This document shows, piece after piece, positions 1 through 6,992 of a stretch of 12,700 bases of DNA. Location of the stretch: positions 1 through 12,700 of the forward strand of contig CALETF010000100.1 of NCBI GenBank assembly GCA_937920005.1, read 5' to 3'. Position 1 is the first letter of the stretch; each line of letters opens with the position of its first letter. The notes under the pieces are model-generated. The model made no database searches and was not told where the DNA came from. It was given only the letters and a program-made list of their open reading frames with translations. A program made the position numbers and the translations under genes. The DNA is from an uncultured Candidatus Altimarinota bacterium (lineage in GTDB: Bacteria > Patescibacteriota > Gracilibacteria > BD1-5 > JAGOOR01).

Positions 1-179
1 CCAGCATTATTTACAGGCATTTGCATTGATTGCTGTGCGCTATCTTGCTTCGCTATTTGCAATGCGCCTGCGCCGTCTGATGTTGCTGTGTTTTCATGAT
101 TAGATGCTTGGGAGCAATTGGAAATTACCATGCATAATGGCAAAATAAATAAGAATGATAAGTTAGATATTTTTTTCAT
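1..179 (-). CDS. Putative lipoprotein, N-terminal part (runs off the window)
   Basis: The first 59 residues are visible; the rest lies beyond base 1. They begin with a lysine pair and a hydrophobic stretch (residues 5-20), followed by VISNC, a loose lipobox with Cys22 as the probable lipidated residue. After that comes a Ser/Ala/Gln/Asn-rich low-complexity stretch typical of an extracytoplasmic linker. The protein is therefore probably exported and membrane-anchored, but no family can be named from this fragment. The start ATG is the only one ahead of the signal peptide. A weak promoter-like pair on the minus strand (TTGCAA, 16 bases, TAGTTT) ends five bases before the ATG. There is no UGA codon in the visible part. 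Confidence 0.7.
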   Translation of the reverse strand, partial: MKKISNLSFLFILPLCMVISNCSQASNHENTATSDGAGALQIAKQDSAQQSMQMPVNNA

Positions 180-320
180 AAATAAAAACTATCGAAAATA
201 AAGTGTATTGCAAGTGCAAATTTACTTTAACGCTGAAAAGCCCATAATTTGCCTTAATTGGAAAGGGACGGGGGGATGGAGAAAATAGAGAAAAAAATTC
301 AATCACTTTTGAAATAATAA
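180..320. other. Intergenic region, no gene seen
   Basis: This AT-rich gap separates the terminator of the 359-1951 gene from the start of the 1-179 lipoprotein gene. It should hold the promoter of the latter. I see no ORF with family resemblance and no RNA gene in it. Confidence 0.5.
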
Positions 321-345
321 AAACCCCCGCGTGAGCGGGGGGTTT
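321..345 (-). terminator. Rho-independent terminator of the 530-aa lipoprotein gene
   Basis: A GC-rich hairpin with arms AAACCCCCGC and GCGGGGG(G)TTT, one bulged G and a four-base loop. Read on the minus strand it is followed by a T-rich run. It lies 14 bases past the stop codon of the upstream minus-strand gene. Confidence 0.85.
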
Positions 346-358
346 AAATATTTATTAA

Positions 359-1951
359 TTATTTATTAATTGGGTTGATAATTGGTTGACGATCACGTGT
401 GACAGATTTAATTTTGATACTTTTAATTTTCTTTACCACTTGACTCATGCCAGTTGCATCTACACATGATCCAACCATATCTTTTGGTCTCAAATCAACG
501 GTTGCTGAAATAAGCTGAGCTACAGCATCTGTTGTTGGTTCTGTGAGATCGAGTACTGGTTTGGTAATAGTGTTAACGAGTTTAAATGGTGCAAAAACAG
601 ATTTTTTAACCCAATTTGGTAAACATCCACTTCCATCTGGTACTTTTGGTGCTCCAGCAAAGGCGTTTGAAATTCCAAAAGTACTCACAAATAACTCAGA
701 TGTTTTACCGACAAAGCTTACTTCTTCAGGAGTAGGAGGACATTCATTATCTACAATGCCATCCTTATCATCATCTTTTCAATTTGTACAGACATCGGTA
801 TCTGTTGGTTCCTCTTCCTTATCCTTACATATACCATCGACTGTATAACCATATAAACATTCACCACCGCCACCTTCGTTACATGTACAAGAATCTGCTG
901 CTTGCTCTTCTTCTTGTATCTCTGCTTCAAAGCTAATGGTGAGATAGGTTGTGTATTGAGTTTGATCATCACTAGTTGTCTCATTTTTTATTGGATTATT
1001 CCCAGGGTGCATAGAGTCATTTTGATCAATTGGTGTAAGAGTGTCGCCCTTGTCATCTTTTACAGAATTGAGATCACCATTTTCATCATAATCATAGTTT
1101 ACTTTATCAGTACAAACCATTTGATTTTTATTATTCCAGAAACAGTTAGGAATAAGTGTTTTGTTTTTAACAGTTACCATTTTTGCAGGCGTAGAAGCAT
1201 CAGTGTAATTGTAAGAATATTGTAGATACTTATCTGCATCCAATCGAGATTGTAATTCTTTTTCGAGTATTGATTTTTTATTAGTAATTTCTGACTTTTT
1301 ATTTATATAAGCATCAACTTGTGCTGAGGCATCACCAATGAGCTTATTATTTTCCTCTTCTTTTTTATCAAATCGAGATTGTGTAGTATAGCCGTTACAC
1401 TTTCTCTTCCAATCAAGCTTTTGTAATGTAAATTCTTGAGCATTTATTGCATCTTGCTTGAGAGACATTTTACCTTTTTTTGTAACTTTCTTTGTTTTAG
1501 GATTGATAACATCTTCATATGTAGCAAGTTCGGTTTGTTTTGCTTTTAGGTCAGATGCATTTGTCTTCTTCTTTTCTTCTACTAATTTCTGGAGTGCTAG
1601 TCGTTCTTTATTAAGAGTGGTATATTCTTCGTTTAATACAATGAGTTTTTCACTTTCTGCTACCATAGGTTCACATGTTGATGACATTTTATTCCTTTTA
1701 TCTAATGTATCTTGCCAATTTTTTTCCACTGTTTTGAGAAATGACTTTTTTGATGCAAGAGTGACTTCATTTGATCGAAGTTCAGAATTTATTTTCTGAT
1801 TTTCAGAAATAAGTGCTTCTGTAGTAAGATTTCTTGGATACTGATCTGATCAGTTTAATGCCGAAGAGCTTAAATTCTTAACAGAACATGAGGAAAGTAA
1901 CAAAATACTAGTAACAAGTAGTGTACTTCCTAAAATAATTTTTTTGTCCAT
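359..1951 (-). CDS. Large coiled-coil, Cys-rich lipoprotein (530 aa)
   Basis: This is a single 530-aa frame once two UGA codons (residues 34 and 391) are read as Gly. The N-terminus has two lysines, a hydrophobic core and the lipobox LSSC, so it is probably a lipoprotein anchored by the Cys of the LSSC at about residue 22. Residues ~40-240 are highly charged (Lys/Glu/Gln) and look like long coiled coil. Residues ~350-405 hold a Cys cluster (SCTCNEGGGG, GECLYGY, DGICKD) and the acidic motif CTN-G-KDDDKDGIVDNEC, which resembles the DxDxDG calcium-binding loops of secreted proteins; Gly391 (UGA) precedes that loop. The C-terminal ~130 residues are unrecognised. A weak promoter lies upstream (1983-2011). 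The function is unknown; a surface-exposed structural or adhesive role is inference only. Confidence 0.8.
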
Positions 1952-1982
1952 AAAAGGGGTTAAAAAATGAATAGACCTAACT

Positions 1983-2011
1983 ACTCTACTCTATATTTTT
2001 TTGAGAGTCAA
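1983..2011 (-). promoter_or_regulatory. Weak promoter candidate for the 530-aa lipoprotein gene
   Basis: On the minus strand TTGACT is followed after 17 bases by TAGAGT (4 of 6 to the -10 consensus). This predicts a leader of about 25 nt before the ATG at 1951. No Shine-Dalgarno motif is visible in that leader. Confidence 0.35.
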
Positions 2012-2028
2012 ATATTTGAAAGAATTAA

Positions 2029-2055
2029 AAAATCCCCAGGTCTTCTGGGGATTTT
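2029..2055 (-). terminator. Rho-independent terminator after the SIMPL-domain gene
   Basis: An 11-bp stem (AAAATCCCCAG / CTGGGGATTTT) with a five-base loop. On the minus strand a run of six T follows. It lies just past the stop codon at 2074-2076. Confidence 0.85.
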
Positions 2056-2073
2056 CGAGGTATAATACTTTGA

Positions 2074-2853
2074 TTACTGTATCTCGTATTTGAGCGATAC
2101 AGTGATATTGATATCCTGTGATCCTGCTTCGATAGTTGGTGCGATAGAGGCTTCTTTTGCTCCGCCTGCCATGTCCATCATCGCTGAGCGAGCATAGTAT
2201 GGACTATAGCCACCATTATTTTCACTGATTTCGAGGAGTCTTCCAAGTTGAAAACCACCAGCTTTTGCTATATCTGCAGCTTTTTCTTGTGCTTTTTTGA
2301 TAGCTTCTGCGCGTGCCTCGTTTTCTATCTTTGTTGCATCATCAATCATAAATGAGAGACCTGATACAGAATTGGCACCACTTTTAACCACGCCACTGAG
2401 GATATCACTGATTTTTTTGAAATCACGTATTTTGACGTAGGTAGTCTGTTGGACTGTATAGCCGACGATTTCAGCTGGAGGACAAACTTTTCCTGAACCA
2501 TAGGCACAGCTCGTAGTTTGGTAACGAGGCTGGATGCTATATTGTGATGTTTTGATATCTTTTTTATCGATTCCTTGTTTCGTCACAAAATCAATAGAGG
2601 CATTCATTTTTTCTGCGTTCTCTGTTTGTAGTTTTGCTACATCTGTATCACCTTCTGTGATGACTTCAAAAGAAAAACCAGCCACATCAGGAACGCCAAC
2701 AGCTTTACCATCTCCAGAGACGGTAAAACTCCGAAAATTTGATGGTTCACTTGATCGGTCGTAGGTTTGCGTCACGAGGAAACCAAGATAGAGAGCGCCG
2801 ATGAGACCTACGATGAGCGTGAGACCGAGGAGATTTTTAATAAAAGAATACAT
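2074..2853 (-). CDS. SIMPL-domain (DUF541, YggE-like) membrane-anchored protein
   Basis: A 259-aa protein with one N-terminal hydrophobic segment (residues ~8-28) that serves as an uncleaved anchor or signal. A SIMPL/DUF541 domain follows from about residue 40 to the end. It opens with the family hallmark FTVSGDGKA and continues with DVAGFSFEVITEGDT, a central QTTYVKIRDFKKISDIL segment and a C-terminal ITVSLKYEI strand. The length fits the family. YggE in E. coli is linked to oxidative-stress tolerance and related proteins are periplasmic or surface located, but the biochemical role of the domain is not settled. A TATACT -10 box lies at 2885-2890 on the minus strand, predicting a leader of about 25 nt. 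It has its own terminator, so it is probably monocistronic. It contains no UGA codon. Confidence 0.88.
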   Translation of the reverse strand: MYSFIKNLLGLTLIVGLIGALYLGFLVTQTYDRSSEPSNFRSFTVSGDGKAVGVPDVAGFSFEVITEGDTDVAKLQTENAEKMNASIDFVTKQGIDKKDIKTSQYSIQPRYQTTSCAYGSGKVCPPAEIVGYTVQQTTYVKIRDFKKISDILSGVVKSGANSVSGLSFMIDDATKIENEARAEAIKKAQEKAADIAKAGGFQLGRLLEISENNGGYSPYYARSAMMDMAGGAKEASIAPTIEAGSQDINITVSLKYEIQ

Positions 2854-2948
2854 AGAAAAAATAAGGAAATAAAGCGCCGACAGTAGTATAGACGTATTTC
2901 TCTCACATAAAGTGACAAAAAAGAAAAATGCCTAGACTCCCTATTAAA

Positions 2949-3188
2949 TTATATCCTCTCTATTATCTCAACCACTTTCTCGCGCGAGGTATGACCGTGA
3001 AGTATGGTAATATGAGATTTTGGCACATCAAAAAAATCAGAAAGTGCTTCAATCAGTCCTCTGTTTGCTTCGCCATCAACGGGTTTTTCCCGGATTTTGA
3101 CGACGAGTGTTTTTTCTCAAAACAAATTTTCCACCCATTCGATAGATTCTTTTCGGCTTCCTGGTTTGACGTGAACAGTTATTTTCAT
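2949..3188 (-). CDS. DUF167 (YggU/UPF0235) family protein
   Basis: A 79-aa protein, the usual small size of the family. The family pattern is clear: VHVKPGSRKE at the N-terminus, then VVKIREKPVDGEANRGLIEALS, then ITILHGHTSREKVVEI. Residue 24 is a UGA-encoded Gly, and a standard-code gene caller would miss or truncate this gene. Its ATG overlaps the TAA stop of the upstream transporter gene by one base (TAATG), so the two are almost certainly cotranscribed and translationally coupled. The family has a compact alpha/beta fold and no firmly established function. Confidence 0.88.
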
Positions 3189-3892
3189 TATTGTTTTGCC
3201 CATTTTACTCCTGCATACACAAATGGTGTCGCAAAGATGCTCATACAACATCGGAACACCCAGTATGGGAGGATGACACCCCACATAAATGCGTGATTAC
3301 CAGCCCAGAATGATTCTGCTCCAGGGACGTACATGGCGAGATACACAAAGAGTGCTCCGTCAATACCTTGAGCGATAAAATTTGAGAGATTGGTAGAGAT
3401 CCAGAGTCACTTATTTTTGAGTTTATCACGGAGACGACAGAAGATGATGACATCCAGAATATCTGATACGGCAAAAGCAGTGATACTGGCGAGTGAAAAA
3501 CGAAGTGTCTGACCGAAAATCGTATCAAAAGCAGCTTCTTTATCGATGAATATCATACTCGCAGGGAGTATCGTCGTAAGCCATGAGAAGAAAGCGAGCC
3601 CAACAATAGAAACAAGAGAAATACGATAGACACTCCGAGCTGTTCTGTATCACCATACCTGCGCTATGACGTCATTGATAGAGTAGATGAAAGGAATAAA
3701 AAATATCGCCATAGAGACCTTGAGCTGTGGTATATTGATGGGGCCGAAGTGGAGAGATATGTGACCAACTGGTGATGTTTTGACGCCGAGAGTTTCTGTC
3801 ATAATAACACAGAAAATATAGAGACCAACGAGTGAAATGAGTTTTGTTTCTTGAGAAGTTGCTTCGTGAGATTTTTTGAGAAATGAAAACAT
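3188..3892 (-). CDS. VUT/YhhQ family transporter (probable queuosine-precursor uptake)
   Basis: A 234-aa multi-pass membrane protein with about six hydrophobic segments. The signature stretch FIPFIYSINDVIAQVWG-YR (residues ~65-85) matches the FPLTYLINDVITEVYG motif of YhhQ/VUT (DUF165) proteins, and the C-terminal half has the expected FAVSDILDVIIFCRL and NFIAQGIDGALF motifs. YhhQ in E. coli imports queuosine precursors for tRNA wobble-base modification. Substrate assignment here rests on family membership only. UGA encodes Gly81 and Gly162. The ATG at 3892 was chosen over an upstream TTG (3949), which would add 19 residues that do not look like the family. A downstream DUF167 gene overlaps its stop codon. 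Confidence 0.82.
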
Positions 3893-4028
3893 AGTAGAGA
3901 AAATAAAGATGAAAAAATATCTACTCACAGAGAGAATAGACGCTGACAAAGATTCAAAAATTACACCATAGTATGAAATCGTGAAGGGGTTTGTCTGAAT
4001 TGTATCTCAAAGAATTTGAATGCAAACT
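3893..4028 (-). promoter_or_regulatory. Promoter and leader of the VUT transporter/DUF167 pair
   Basis: On the minus strand TTTGCA (4021-4026), a 16-base spacer and TACAAT (3999-4004) form a plausible promoter just past the proB stop. It would give a leader of about 100 nt. A distant pairing GACAAA/TTTGTC is possible inside the leader. I looked for a preQ1 riboswitch, which often precedes such transporters, and did not recognise one. Confidence 0.4.
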
Positions 4029-4781
4029 TTATGAAGTAATACGAGTCCCGCCTTTTATATTTGATCTTTGTGCATGCTCATAGACCCCTGAATGGATACC
4101 ATCACAAATGTGAGTCATACCACTCTCAGAAAAAGCTTTTCCTATTTTGAGTTTGGATTGCATACCGCCAGTTCAGCTGGTTGATTTTTCTCAGCAAACT
4201 TGATGTATCCATTCGTCTGTAATAGTCTCAGCTTTGAGCGTATGTATTCTCGTGGATTCATCATCTTTATCACGGTAGACTCCATCGGTATTTGTGAGGA
4301 GAATTATATCTGTGGCACCGAGTATACGAGCGATGATGAGAGCATTTTGATCGTTATCAGCTCACTGACCCAGCTCACGCATTTCTACAGTTGAGAGAGA
4401 GTCATTTTCATTGATAATTGGTAGTATTCAGCCACTCACGATATTTTTTACCGTAGAGGTGAATTGTGCTCGGTGTGATGGTATTTCTTCGAGAGTTGCA
4501 TGAGTTGGGAGGATTTGAGCCGTGATAATACCGTGTTGCCTAAATTTTTCAGCATAAAGAGCCATGAGTATTGGCTGGCCTACACTGGCGAGTACCTGCT
4601 TATTTGTTTCTCGTGGTAATATTTCCTTCCCACATCCGACCGCCCCAGAAGAGACGAGCGTGACGAATATTTGTTGTTGTATCAATCGGGCAATATCTGC
4701 AATCATTTTGTCTACCTTTTCACTGGTGTGAAAATGTGCAAGGGATTCTGTCCCTACTTTCACGATTATTGTTTTGTTCAT
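4029..4781 (-). CDS. proB: Glutamate 5-kinase (gamma-glutamyl kinase), short form
   Basis: Catalyses ATP-dependent phosphorylation of L-glutamate, the first step of proline synthesis. A 250-aa amino-acid-kinase fold domain: nucleotide-binding IIVKVGTESL at the N-terminus, VSSGAVGCG (~residues 43-51), the LPIINENDS substrate loop (120-128), QGADNDQNALI (139-149) and the family signature SGTGGMQSK (202-210). Four UGA codons (118, 140, 197, 203) supply glycines, and 140 and 203 lie in strongly conserved motifs. E. coli ProB is about 367 aa with a C-terminal PUA domain; this protein stops after the kinase domain, as some bacterial versions do. No proA is present in the window. A 300-nt leader with an attenuator-like arrangement precedes it. 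Confidence 0.93.
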
Positions 4782-4849
4782 AAAATTGTTGTATAAAAAA
4801 TAAGAACCCTCTTTCGCGTAATGAGGATGAGATTCAAAGAATTCAAATA

Positions 4850-4912
4850 TTACCTCTTGGGAGAAAAAAGAAGCGAAGGAACGGGTGATGTGATTTGGAA
4901 AATATGATTCAT
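4850..4912 (-). CDS. Possible second leader peptide upstream of proB (20 aa)
   Basis: A short frame from ATG to TAA between the hairpin at 4922-4946 and the proB start. It encodes 20 residues, three of them proline (10, 12 and 18), and ends in Lys-Arg-stop exactly like the upstream 18-aa frame; both end with AAGAGGTAA. A weak CCTC/GAGG hairpin followed by a T-rich run lies between it and proB (about 4788-4826). No ribosome-binding site is evident. It may be chance; it is listed because of its position and proline content. Confidence 0.25.
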   Translation of the reverse strand: MNHIFQITSPVPSLLFSPKR

Positions 4913-4921
4913 AGCAATAAA

Positions 4922-4946
4922 AAATCCCTCTTTTGAAGAGGGATTT
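4922..4946 (-). terminator. Intrinsic terminator/attenuator hairpin in the proB leader
   Basis: An 11-bp stem (AAATCCCTCTT / AAGAGGGATTT) with a three-base loop and, on the minus strand, a run of six T. It lies upstream of proB and downstream of a minus-strand promoter, so it either ends a short RNA or acts as an attenuator. The 5' arm (GAAGAGG on the plus strand, 4935-4941) can alternatively pair with the leader segment at 4971-4977. Confidence 0.8.
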
Positions 4947-4967
4947 GGATTTTTAAAACAAAATAAT

Positions 4968-5024
4968 TTACCTCTTCATGAAGTTGAGGTATGGCGGAGT
5001 TGAGAGATTTCTATTGCAGAACAT
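4968..5024 (-). CDS. Possible leader peptide of proB (18 aa)
   Basis: A short frame from ATG to TAA encoding MFCNRNLSTPPYLNFMKR, with two adjacent proline codons (CCG CCA) at residues 10-11. Its ATG lies exactly seven bases past a TATACT -10 box, the predicted transcription start, so it would be translated from a leaderless RNA. Its last codons form the segment GAAGAGG that can pair with the terminator arm downstream. Position, proline codons and alternative pairings fit a transcription-attenuation leader peptide. Two prolines are few for such a peptide, so this remains a hypothesis. Confidence 0.4.
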   Translation of the reverse strand: MFCNRNLSTPPYLNFMKR

Positions 5025-5030
5025 GGAGAA

Positions 5031-5058
5031 AGTATATATTGCGTACGGTAAAAAGCAA
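5031..5058 (-). promoter_or_regulatory. Promoter of the proB leader
   Basis: Minus-strand TTGCTT, 16-base spacer, TATACT. The predicted start coincides with the ATG of the 18-aa leader peptide. It is back to back with the rsmF-like promoter: the two -35 boxes are separated by three bases. Confidence 0.6.
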
Positions 5059-5061
5059 TAA

Positions 5062-5090
5062 TTGCTCTTTTTTTCAAAAATCATTACAAT
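5062..5090 (+). promoter_or_regulatory. Promoter of the rRNA methyltransferase gene
   Basis: TTGCTC, exactly 17 bases, TACAAT, then six bases to the ATG at 5097. The start of transcription is predicted at or next to the A of the ATG, so the mRNA is probably leaderless. No Shine-Dalgarno sequence precedes the ATG. Confidence 0.65.
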
Positions 5091-5096
5091 CCAGAC

Positions 5097-6425
5097 ATGT
5101 CTCGTTTTTCCGATTATATTCAGAATGCATTTGGTTTTTCTCCTGCAGAAGCAGAGGGGATTATTGAATCTATGAAAAAACCAATAGGGAAGAGTATTCG
5201 CATAAACACGAGAAAAATCACACTAGAAAAATTTAAACTTCACGCAAAAGAGCAATGATGGACACTCACAGAGACCGATATCCCAGAAGTATTTCTCATC
5301 GATCGTGATGATACAACTATTGCCCTCGGTAATACAATTGAGCACGTCGCAGGATGGTTCTATATCCAAGAAGTCGCCGCAGCTCATCCGCCGTATCTCC
5401 TCAAAAAACATATCGCGAATCATCCAGATAAAATCCTCGATATGTGCGCTTCGCCTGGAGGCAAAACAACCCAGCTCGCAGATTATTTTCCCGATTCACT
5501 CATCATCGCCAATGAAGTTAATCGTACGCGCACGCCGCAACTCTTTGATAATCTCGATCGTATGGGGTATGACAATATTGCCGTTGTTTCCTGTGATGGT
5601 CGATTTTTTCAGAATTTCCCAGATTTTTTTGATGCAGTTCTTCTTGATGCCCCCTGTAGTGGAGAGGGGACAGTATTCCGCGATAGCTCTATTGTGGATC
5701 ATTGGCATGAGAAAAATATCGACCGAATCGCAAAACTCCAGAAACAACTCATGGAAACCGCTGAAGCTGTCACAGCTCCGGGAGGCACACTCTCATATTC
5801 GACCTGTACGCTCAATGTCATGGAAAATGAAGAAGTCATTGATTCTCGATTGCAAAAAGAGTCCACACCACTGACTGAATTATTTCGCAAGCGTTTCTGG
5901 CCTCATATAGAGCATACTGGAGGTTTTTTTGCTTCTATTTTTCAGAAGAAAAATGCTTCCCAAACTGAGCATGACTATCCTGTATTGGCCGCACAAGGAC
6001 AGAAAAATCTCATCGTCACGCCAGCCACAAAAGGAGAGAGGGAAATCGTCGAACGATTTATCTCAAAACACCTCAAATCAACACTCAAGAATGGCTTTCT
6101 CTATGTCACCAAGGACGGAGTGTATTTCAATCAGAGAAATCTTGGTCCACTCGCAGAATATTTCTTCTTTGTTCATGCAGGCACAAAAATTGGTACCGTA
6201 AAAGGAAATACGTTTACCCCAACACATCATCTGTGGTGGTGTCTGGAAGAAGTTTCGCACATACCAGAATTTCCTATTTCATCAGAACAGTGGGCTAGTA
6301 GTATCAATCATAAACAAATCACAGTAGACGTGCCAGACGGGTACTACAAAGTATCTTATGGAAGAGGAACCGTGGGTATCTGCTCGGTACAAAATCAAGT
6401 CCTGATTACCAAAAATTTACAGTAA
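5097..6425 (+). CDS. RsmF/NSUN-type 16S rRNA (cytosine-C5) methyltransferase
   Basis: A 442-aa SAM-dependent m5C methyltransferase. The N-terminal ~110 residues form the RNA-binding cap, with IGKSIRINTRK and GNTIEHVAGWFYIQEVAAAHPP. The Rossmann core follows: SAM-binding LDMCASPGGKTTQLA (~114-128), DAPCSGEGTVFRD with Cys187, and YSTCTLNVMENEEV with Cys237, the TC-motif nucleophile in this family. The C-terminal ~150 residues, including GTKIGTVKGNTFTPTHHLW, resemble the RsmF C-terminal/PUA-like extension. E. coli RsmF (479 aa) methylates C1407 of 16S rRNA; the exact target here is inferred from architecture. One UGA (Gly54). The standard code would begin this gene at Met116 and lose the N-terminal domain. 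It converges on the ncRNA at 6424-6668, overlapping it at the stop codon. Confidence 0.9.
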
Positions 6426-6668
6426 AAAAAGACCTCTTCTCGGCTCCCTCAGTCATAACAGATTGTCGATGACGATTGGCCAGGAAAAGGTCTCGATAGA
6501 TATGTTCCATACTCATATCCCGTGTTGTGCCACCCCCTATGGTGAGTTTTGTGAGAGTTTCACCAGCTCAGTACGCATACGGTATTTGGGATGGATTTTC
6601 CCGCTTACCACGTACAAGGGATGTATCTATTGGTTGAGGACGTATGGCGTCACTTAGAGCAGCTCAAC
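6424..6668 (-). ncRNA. Candidate structured small RNA, family not recognised (~245 nt)
   Basis: No protein with family resemblance is encoded here, but the minus strand has a near-consensus promoter (6675-6703) and a U7 tail (6424-6430) after a 10-bp stem (6430-6439 with 6484-6493). Inside that stem GTCAT (6452-6456) pairs with 6469-6473. Further helices: 6499-6504/6514-6519 (GATATG/CATATC), 6540-6545/6560-6565 (TGGTGA/TCACCA), 6573-6581/6641-6650 (nine pairs, one bulge), 6581-6584/6606-6609 and 6588-6591/6599-6602. This nested, multibranched layout suggests a stable RNA. I checked by eye for RNase P (GAGGAAAGUCC), tmRNA, SRP (GGAAG loop) and 5S motifs and found none. An Open frame at 6463-6657 on the plus strand has no recognisable similarity. 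Confidence 0.55.
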
Positions 6669-6674
6669 AATCAT

Positions 6675-6703
6675 ATTAAAACATATATTTTATTACCTGT
6701 CAA
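6675..6703 (-). promoter_or_regulatory. Strong promoter of the candidate ncRNA
   Basis: Minus-strand TTGACA (perfect -35), 17-base spacer, TTTAAT. It is the closest match to the primary-sigma consensus in the window and points away from the 6753-11396 operon. Predicted start is near 6668. Confidence 0.75.
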
Positions 6704-6719
6704 ATATTTTAATAATAAT

Positions 6720-6746
6720 TTGACTAAATATCTAAAAATCTATCAT
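6720..6746 (+). promoter_or_regulatory. Promoter of the rpoD operon
   Basis: TTGACT followed by an AT-rich spacer (15 bases to TATCAT, 17 to the overlapping TCATAA). The ATG at 6753 lies six bases after TATCAT, again predicting a leaderless transcript. Confidence 0.5.
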
Positions 6747-6752
6747 AAATAT

Positions 6753-6986
6753 ATGCAAACTATATTTCTAGAGAAGAAAAACAAGCTTCTTGAAGCTCTA
6801 AGAATGCTCGCTCTAAAGCATAATCGCGATTATTATGTATCGATTATTCCTTTTGTTGAGCAATTGGTGGAGGAGCAGGAGGATATTGTGGATATGTATA
6901 GTTATGCATTGCATGAGAATGCTCAGACACTTTTTCAGAGTCGGCAGGCACTTATGGCTCACCATCTTGTAGAATTTTTACTCTAA
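6753..6986 (+). CDS. Small helical protein of unknown function, first gene of the rpoD operon
   Basis: A 77-aa protein, predicted mostly alpha-helical, with no membrane segment, signal peptide or recognised motif. It is rich in Leu, Glu, Gln and His and ends in LVEFLL. The frame is open further upstream (ATG at 6591), but that part overlaps the ncRNA and its promoter, and the ATG at 6753 sits six bases behind a promoter, so the short form was chosen. The stop codon is six bases before the sigma-factor ATG, so the two are cotranscribed. It contains no UGA. A role as a small partner or regulator of the sigma factor is possible from position only. Confidence 0.6.
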   Translation: MQTIFLEKKNKLLEALRMLALKHNRDYYVSIIPFVEQLVEEQEDIVDMYSYALHENAQTLFQSRQALMAHHLVEFLL

Positions 6987-6992
6987 ATAATT

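Noticed and set aside
543..848. Open frame on the plus strand (also 902-1225 and 1458-1799)
   Set aside because: They lie opposite the 530-aa lipoprotein gene, have no family resemblance and are explained as antisense shadows.
2928..3296. 122-aa plus-strand open frame
   Set aside because: It covers the antisense of the DUF167 gene and the end of the transporter gene, both of which match known families.
3893..4028. preQ1 riboswitch before the YhhQ-like transporter
   Set aside because: No preQ1-I pseudoknot or preQ1-II pattern found in the leader.
6463..6657. 64-aa plus-strand open frame after the methyltransferase gene
   Set aside because: No motif or plausible start signal; the opposite strand has a strong promoter and stable helices, so an RNA gene explains the region better.
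6424..6668. RNase P RNA, tmRNA, SRP RNA or 6S RNA
   Set aside because: None of the hallmark motifs (GAGGAAAGUCC, tRNA-like TLD with coding tag, GGAAG loop, long rod with central bubble) can be seen by eye.
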